Assembly: GCA_018806985.1 (NCBI GenBank)
Contig: JADANN010000315.1
Location: 744,001 to 808,000, forward strand
DNA length: 64,000 nt
Source: Angiostrongylus vasorum
Taxonomy: Eukaryota > Nematoda > Chromadorea > Rhabditida > Metastrongylidae
Reading direction: 5' to 3'
Positions within the stretch are counted from its first letter, which is position 1, and every line of letters begins with the position of its first letter. Positions 59,510 through 64,000 of this stretch are shown here, piece after piece. The position numbers and the translations under genes were made by a program. The notes beneath the pieces are model-generated. The model searched no databases. It worked only from the letters and a program-made list of their open reading frames with translations, and was not told the DNA's origin.

Positions 59510-59815
59510 ACAACGAAGCTGAAACATTTGCAAAACTTGGATCCAATGCCAGATTCAAACCTTCTATTACCCTTTGCAGGGAATCACGTGTTATCCACTG
59601 CACCACTGAAGTCGCATGAAACTTGGTGAAGAAAAAAGCGGAGCAAGGGCCTCAACGGTGCAGTGACACGCGTTATTCAGAAAAGGGTGGTCGTAGGTTC
59701 GAATCTGGGCTGGGGTCTAAGTTTTGCCAACATCTCAGCATCGTTGTGGTGGTCATTCACATAATACCCTGTCATAAAAAAGCAGTAGACAGTAAACAAA
59801 AATCTAAGTGTTGTA
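59510..59815 (+). repeat. SINE family B, head-to-head pair
   Basis: Minus-strand partial copy 59510-59620 (gctgaaacatttgcaaaact to atccactgcaccactgaag) faces a fuller plus-strand copy 59641-59815 (ctcaacggtgcagtgacacg, strong B box gtaggttcgaatc, gttttgccaacatctcagca, tail taataccctg). The B box here is the best preserved in the family. Confidence 0.8.
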
Positions 59816-60239
59816 CTTCTAATCAACTTGACTAATGAATCAATTCCGTTGGAAAGGCATCCATCCCATGGTCATGTTCCAATGGTTTTCTTACGCAATT
59901 TTTTTTCTAAAATTTCTCTTTGTGTCCTTTTCATAGTTAATGTTCCATCTGCTAATGAAAATTAACAATGGTCGTTTCTACAGATAGAACGCTACGAACA
60001 AAGGAAAATTATTAAAAAATTGTTTAAGAAAGCACAAATGTGTTCTTTCCTAATTTTTCAGACTTAACGTTTACCGGGCTACTTCATGTTCAGCTGATTA
60101 CAGTGGTAGGACTATTTCTAGCTAGACTATAACACACTATCGTATTTTGAAAAGTATTAATGGACTCTTCAAAAGAAATGACAAGAGACAGGAACCTAAC
60201 TCTAATAAGTAATTACATTGCAAATGGGTAGTACAATGG
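59816..60239. other. intergenic, nothing recognised
   Basis: AT-rich, no open frame of note. Confidence 0.5.
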
Positions 60240-60660
60240 TAGTTGCTTGAATACTTGGATGGCTTACCCTTACTGGTTGTGCGGGACCCAGCACAATCTC
60301 CATTTTTCGGAGTTTTGCTGCTTTAGCCATTGTGTTTTCCTGGAGTTCAGAGGTCAGCGTGGCCAAAGATTGCCCCAGGGCATCAAAATCACGGGCAGTT
60401 GCTGCTCTTGTGAATCAGGGAGATTTGCCATCATGCGACTAGTTTGGTACTAGGACGGTGACGGATCCTGGTATACAGTGGTAGTTATGCCGTTCAATGC
60501 GTGTAAGAGCATGGCTTAACTGCACTTGTCCTAATCAACCCAGAATCTCATTTATTCGAGGCCGGGAAAGGATACCAGGTTTGTGTGAGATCAATTCGCT
60601 CCCTAAAATCCACAAAGGCTGGCGACCGCTTGTGACAAAGATTTGGCTATTTTAGAATTC
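60240..60660 (-). repeat. dispersed repeat family C copy
   Basis: Inverted relative of 4283-4690: ctccatttttcggagttttg and tcctggagttc followed by gtggccaaag correspond to the complement of 4540-4630. About 70-80 percent alike by eye, with indels. Confidence 0.55.
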
Positions 60661-60867
60661 CAAGGAGAACCGATTTAGCCAGCATTGAACGACATTTACA
60701 ACAGCAAAAATTCCCAAGTAATAGCCGAGTCAACATGCAAGTCTGAAAACCTTCGTTGATGACGGATGGGAGGAAACGAATTGAATACAAGAATTGTAAT
60801 GGCCCTCGTGATAGGTGATATCTGGTCGCATAAAATAAATACATCACTGAAAATAACTGTGCTGTAT

Positions 60868-61119
60868 CTACAACCACAACTTTACAGGCAGGGATTGTGC
60901 TGAGCTACTAGAACACCGCATAAGGATCAGGAAATCTGTGTAGCCGCAAGTAGTCGATAGTTTGAGTGAGGCGATCACGTCCGTTGGTCTGAACACCATA
61001 TGATGTAATTCTGATGCACGAAGATAAGCGACGCCGATAAATGGGGTGTGATAGACAAGTAAACAAGAATTTTTCCAGATAACACTTCCTCTGATCTTAT
61101 CGTAATGAGTGAAAAACAC
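60868..61119 (-). CDS. unrecognised minus-strand open frame(s)
   Basis: Two minus-strand frames overlap here and both look protein-like (one contains GVAYLRASELHHMVF, another TNGRDRLTQTIDYLRLHRF). No domain is recognised. It could be linked to the minus-strand exons at 62.9-63.2 kb, but that would interleave with plus-strand exons, so I keep it separate. Confidence 0.2.
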   Translation of the reverse strand: MFFTHYDKIRGSVIWKNSCLLVYHTPFIGVAYLRASELHHMVFRPTDVIASLKLSTTCGYTDFLILMRCSSSSAQSLPVKLWL

Positions 61120-61287
61120 TACGTGATAATGTTGAGTAGTATGTGCGCGTTTGTATTTTCACCTAGTGACTAATCCTCCACTATTATCCACTCAAATCAT
61201 TTCCACCAAACTCTGTTGTGTCAATCGATAAGCACTCTTTGTATTCGTGGAGTTTAACTCTACATACGCCATTAGAAGCAGCTAGCT

Positions 61288-64000
61288 ATGGCTTTAACAC
61301 AACGAAATTTTTACTATGAAAGTACTGCATATTGTACAGAGTCAAATGAAAGCGCAAATATCGTATTCAAACCAGTTTCACAAGGTTTGTTCATCTGATC
61401 ACAATACGATCCATTCCATTATTGTAAACCCAGGTTCGGCTGACCAGCAAAATTTTTTCTTTCGATTTTTTTTCCGAAAAAGAAATGAGAAGAATTCGCA
61501 TCTACTGTGTTGTCTTTTTTAATGTTAGTCCGTTGCACGTCACATATTCCAGGATTTTCATCATGTGATTCAAAAAAACGCTTGCAGGAGTTCTTACTAA
61601 AAATCCATACTTTAACGCAAAAAAAATCCCTTACTAAATTAAGGTTTTTTGTGAAGAACATTTCTTATTGGTTGAAGGAAAACGTTCGATGCTGCCTGCA
61701 TAAAAAGTAAAAGAGAAAAAAGATCTAGCAATTGTTATAGCATACAATCTTCACTCTTTGATAGCTGTCATTTCAGGCATGTGTAATATCAAAGTGAGCA
61801 TTGCTATTGCCATTCTAGGCATTTCTGCAGGACTTTTTGCTGGACTTTGTTTTGCCATACAATACCAGGTAAACCGACCTATTATCTTACTTTTTTTATT
61901 CAATATTTTCACCATGTATTCTCATTATTTGTTTCATTCTGTTCGTTCCTATCCAGCAGTCACTCACTAGTGTCTTCAGATGGGCTGCCACTTGAGGCCT
62001 TCGTCTTTTTCACAAATGTGATCGCATGCTTTTCGAACTAATTCTTCACAGAGCCCTGAGGTAGCTCCACTAAAGCGTCCGTAGTTCTTCACTATAGGAA
62101 GCCGATCACCTTCGTAGATTGGAGAGAGATTCTCTCAGAGGACCTTGGTGCCATTATTCGGAACATATATGGATGGAGTGCTTGTTTGACCCGGCGCGAT
62201 ATATTCTCCCCGACAGTGCATAATTTTGCGCAGCATCAACTGCGCTTTTCGCATCCTCACTTACTATTACTGAGAAAACGATTCGGCATTGAAAGCTTCA
62301 AAAACATCTTAAATAAGATACTTTTGTAACCAGAATCAATAAATGATAACGGAGACCGCTGTCATTACGTGTGACGTTTACAGAATTGGCCAGCGACCAT
62401 AGTGGCGTTCATATCAGCTGTAGCAGCAACTGTACTTTTCTGTGTGCATCTGGCATATTTTAAGGGATGGATTCTCGATTGGCCAAGTAGTCGATTTACT
62501 TGCTTCATTTGGGCAGGTAGGTACTTTTTCAGTTAAGAAATCTTCATAGAATAAAAAAACGACATGCCTATATGAAATTTAGCATATTTTTAAAATATTT
62601 TTCCATCGTGGTCATTTAAATCCAAATAATTTTCTGTGGATAGCGAAAGCGATGAGGAAAGCCTTCAAAATGGACAGGATTGCGAAACTTAAGTATCCAT
62701 AGAAGATGGCACCTTGAAGACGACAACTGAAGTCCACCAAGGCACACCATAATCTGGCGAAAAACATGGTCGAGAAGTAAAATAACGCTTTCGGAGCACT
62801 TCAAAGAAATTGTTGAAAAATGAAGCAAAAAAACGATGGTTAAATGTCACATGAAATGAACGAACAGCGTATACCTTACTTTGCCATTCATCTGTGGAGA
62901 AATGCATTCCTTTTGTCGGCTGTCGACGATGGAAAATGAATCCTGCACGACTAACTATGACGTCCTTTGTCATGTTGAACACAGAGGAAACATAGAAGCA
63001 CTTTTCTGATGTCAAATTTCCATCAAAATATGACACTATACAGGCCTTCTAGTTCTCAACAGAGGAAAACGTAAGCTATTACTTCCGCAGAAGTCGCACG
63101 AATTCAAGCATGGAGCTCTGCCACTCTGCTTCCTCAGCAAAAATTGTTGAGCCAGAACTCATTCCACTGAAACACATCAATAATTATTTGCATAGAAAAT
63201 CGTCAACAACCAAATTGCCGTTGAAAATATTTTCAGGATATTCATGAACTATAAAACCCTTGAAAGATTTTTTATAAGCTGAGATATACGTATTTATGCA
63301 CGTTGGTCAGATCAATAGGATAAAGGATAAAGCGTTCAGTGGTGATCACTTCCTGAGGGATGTGCAATACGTCCAATTCCACTCATGGCATGATAGAGGT
63401 GATTTGAATGCACATCTGTCCTATACTTGCAGTGGTCTACTAATGTATAAAGTCAATGTTGCTATCCTGCCACACAAGTCTGGTTGCAATTTGCCGACAC
63501 CGGATGGATGGAAGTCATACTGAGCACTAGGAGTGGGATCAGAGACGGAACCGACTCAGTCTTTATTGCAGGTCACATCTAATCACTGTGCTGCACACTT
63601 CCTTGACCAGTCCTCGGTACTCTCATGAAATGGGAGAAAACAAACTAAACTAAAAATGTTGTAAGCTTCAAAAAACGTAAATATCTACTTATTTAGACAG
63701 TGGTGTAGACCGTTTATGATACGAAAGGACTTCAAAAATTTGAGTAGGTAATTTCATCTATTATCAATCAGGATGGACGCTATTTCTCGTTGGAGTGATA
63801 GGAATGATAGCATGTTTGGTTAATGCCGGTGTTCGACATCAAACACTTACAGAGGAAGGTGAGGTCAACTACTATGACGATACCAAACTGATAACGACAA
63901 TTTAACACTGATGATTGGATAAATAGAGGAAACATTATCAATTTTCGAATGTCTAAGTCGTTTTCACATCATACATCGCTGAATTTCAGGATTGAAAGGT
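61288..64000 (+). CDS. unrecognised multi-pass membrane protein, 3' end outside window
   Basis: Exons 61288-61384 (MALTQRNFYYESTAYCTESN), 61777-61868 (NIKVSIAIAILGISAGLFAG, first TM), 62384-62516 (NWPATIVAFISAVAATVLF, second TM, then FKGWILDWPSS), 63772-63858 (WTLFLVGVIGMIACLVNAG, third TM) and from 63990. Every junction is GT-AG and phases agree (1, 0, 1, 1). The soluble N-terminus of about 33 residues has no signal peptide. I recognise no family; a small nematode tetra-spanning protein is plausible, the fourth segment lying beyond the edge. The 1.25-kb intron between exons 3 and 4 contains likely minus-strand exons and a diverged SINE. Confidence 0.7.
62875..63166 (-). CDS. probable minus-strand exons nested in an intron
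   Basis: Exon 63083-63166 (GMSSGSTIFAEEAEWQSSML, FVRLLR) follows a tttcag acceptor and ends at a GTAATA donor. After a 47-nt intron comes exon 62875-63035 (FDGNLTSEKCFYVSSVFNMT to KGMHFSTDEWQSK), ending at a GTATAC donor. Joining them in frame requires one T fewer in the T4 run near 63023-63026. A third exon may follow at 62713-62753. They lie on the opposite strand within the intron of the 61.3-kb gene. No family recognised; they could be a nested gene or a relic. Confidence 0.4.
63316..63603 (-). repeat. SINE family A, diverged copy
   Basis: Minus-strand copy with 3' end aggataaagcgttcagtggt and recognisable aatgcacatctgtcc and acacaagtctggttgc blocks; the head is decayed. Lies in the last long intron of the 61.3-kb gene. 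Confidence 0.8.

Noticed and set aside
59641..59710. tRNA gene on the plus strand
   Set aside because: A good B box is present, but the sequence continues into the family B SINE body and does not close an acceptor stem.
60868..61119. Arylsulfatase-like C-terminal segment on the minus strand
   Set aside because: The layout (RGS, TPFI, TD) is only loosely similar, the sulfatase active-site motif is absent and competing frames look equally coding.
1..64000. CRISPR arrays, bacterial operons, ribosomal RNA genes
   Set aside because: None seen; the window is eukaryotic throughout, with spliceosomal introns and no direct-repeat/spacer arrays.

Overview
The window reads as nuclear DNA of a parasitic nematode, most likely a strongylid (hookworm-like, clade V). 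That is an inference from intron-rich genes with many introns of 42-60 nt, candidate trans-splice acceptors directly before start codons, nematode-like aquaglyceroporin and SMC1 sequences, and a very dense load of short tRNA-like and foldback repeats. Few single open frames exceed 120 codons; the real genes are chains of short exons.

Layout. 0-2.7 kb: SINE copies and two unrecognised minus-strand frames. 2.77-13.17 kb (minus): an essentially complete cohesin SMC1 gene of about 32 exons. 13.2-24.5 kb: repeat-rich, with two RTE-type non-LTR retrotransposons lying tail to tail (15.5-17.3 kb plus, 18.5-21.6 kb minus). 24.52-24.92 kb: a foldback insertion with a 12-bp target duplication and a hammerhead-ribozyme-like core in each arm. 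From 25.14 kb (plus): a PPP4R2-type protein phosphatase 4 regulatory subunit, with a decayed RTE copy in the region after its third exon. 29-30.2 kb: unrecognised open frames. 33 and 49.6 kb: two inverted copies of a 0.7-kb element. From 35.3 kb (plus): first exons of an unrecognised basic protein. 42.5-44.45 kb: an inverted duplication with arms of about 0.78 kb. 44.92-45.50 kb (plus): an unrecognised multi-exon gene. 52.78-54.70 kb (plus): an aquaglyceroporin. 55-60.7 kb: SINEs, several as head-to-head palindromes. From 61.29 kb (plus): an unrecognised multi-pass membrane protein running off the right edge, with probable minus-strand exons in one of its introns.

A cross-cutting result: conserved exons of several unrelated genes (SMC1, PPP4R2, aquaporin, the 44.9-kb gene) are broken by single-base length differences, nearly all one base too many in a homopolymer run. 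The genes look functional apart from this, so the likely cause is consensus error in the assembly rather than pseudogenes, and automatic annotation will under-call genes here. Functionally the recognisable genes are unrelated housekeeping genes (chromosome cohesion, phosphatase regulation, glycerol/water transport); I see no operon joining them.
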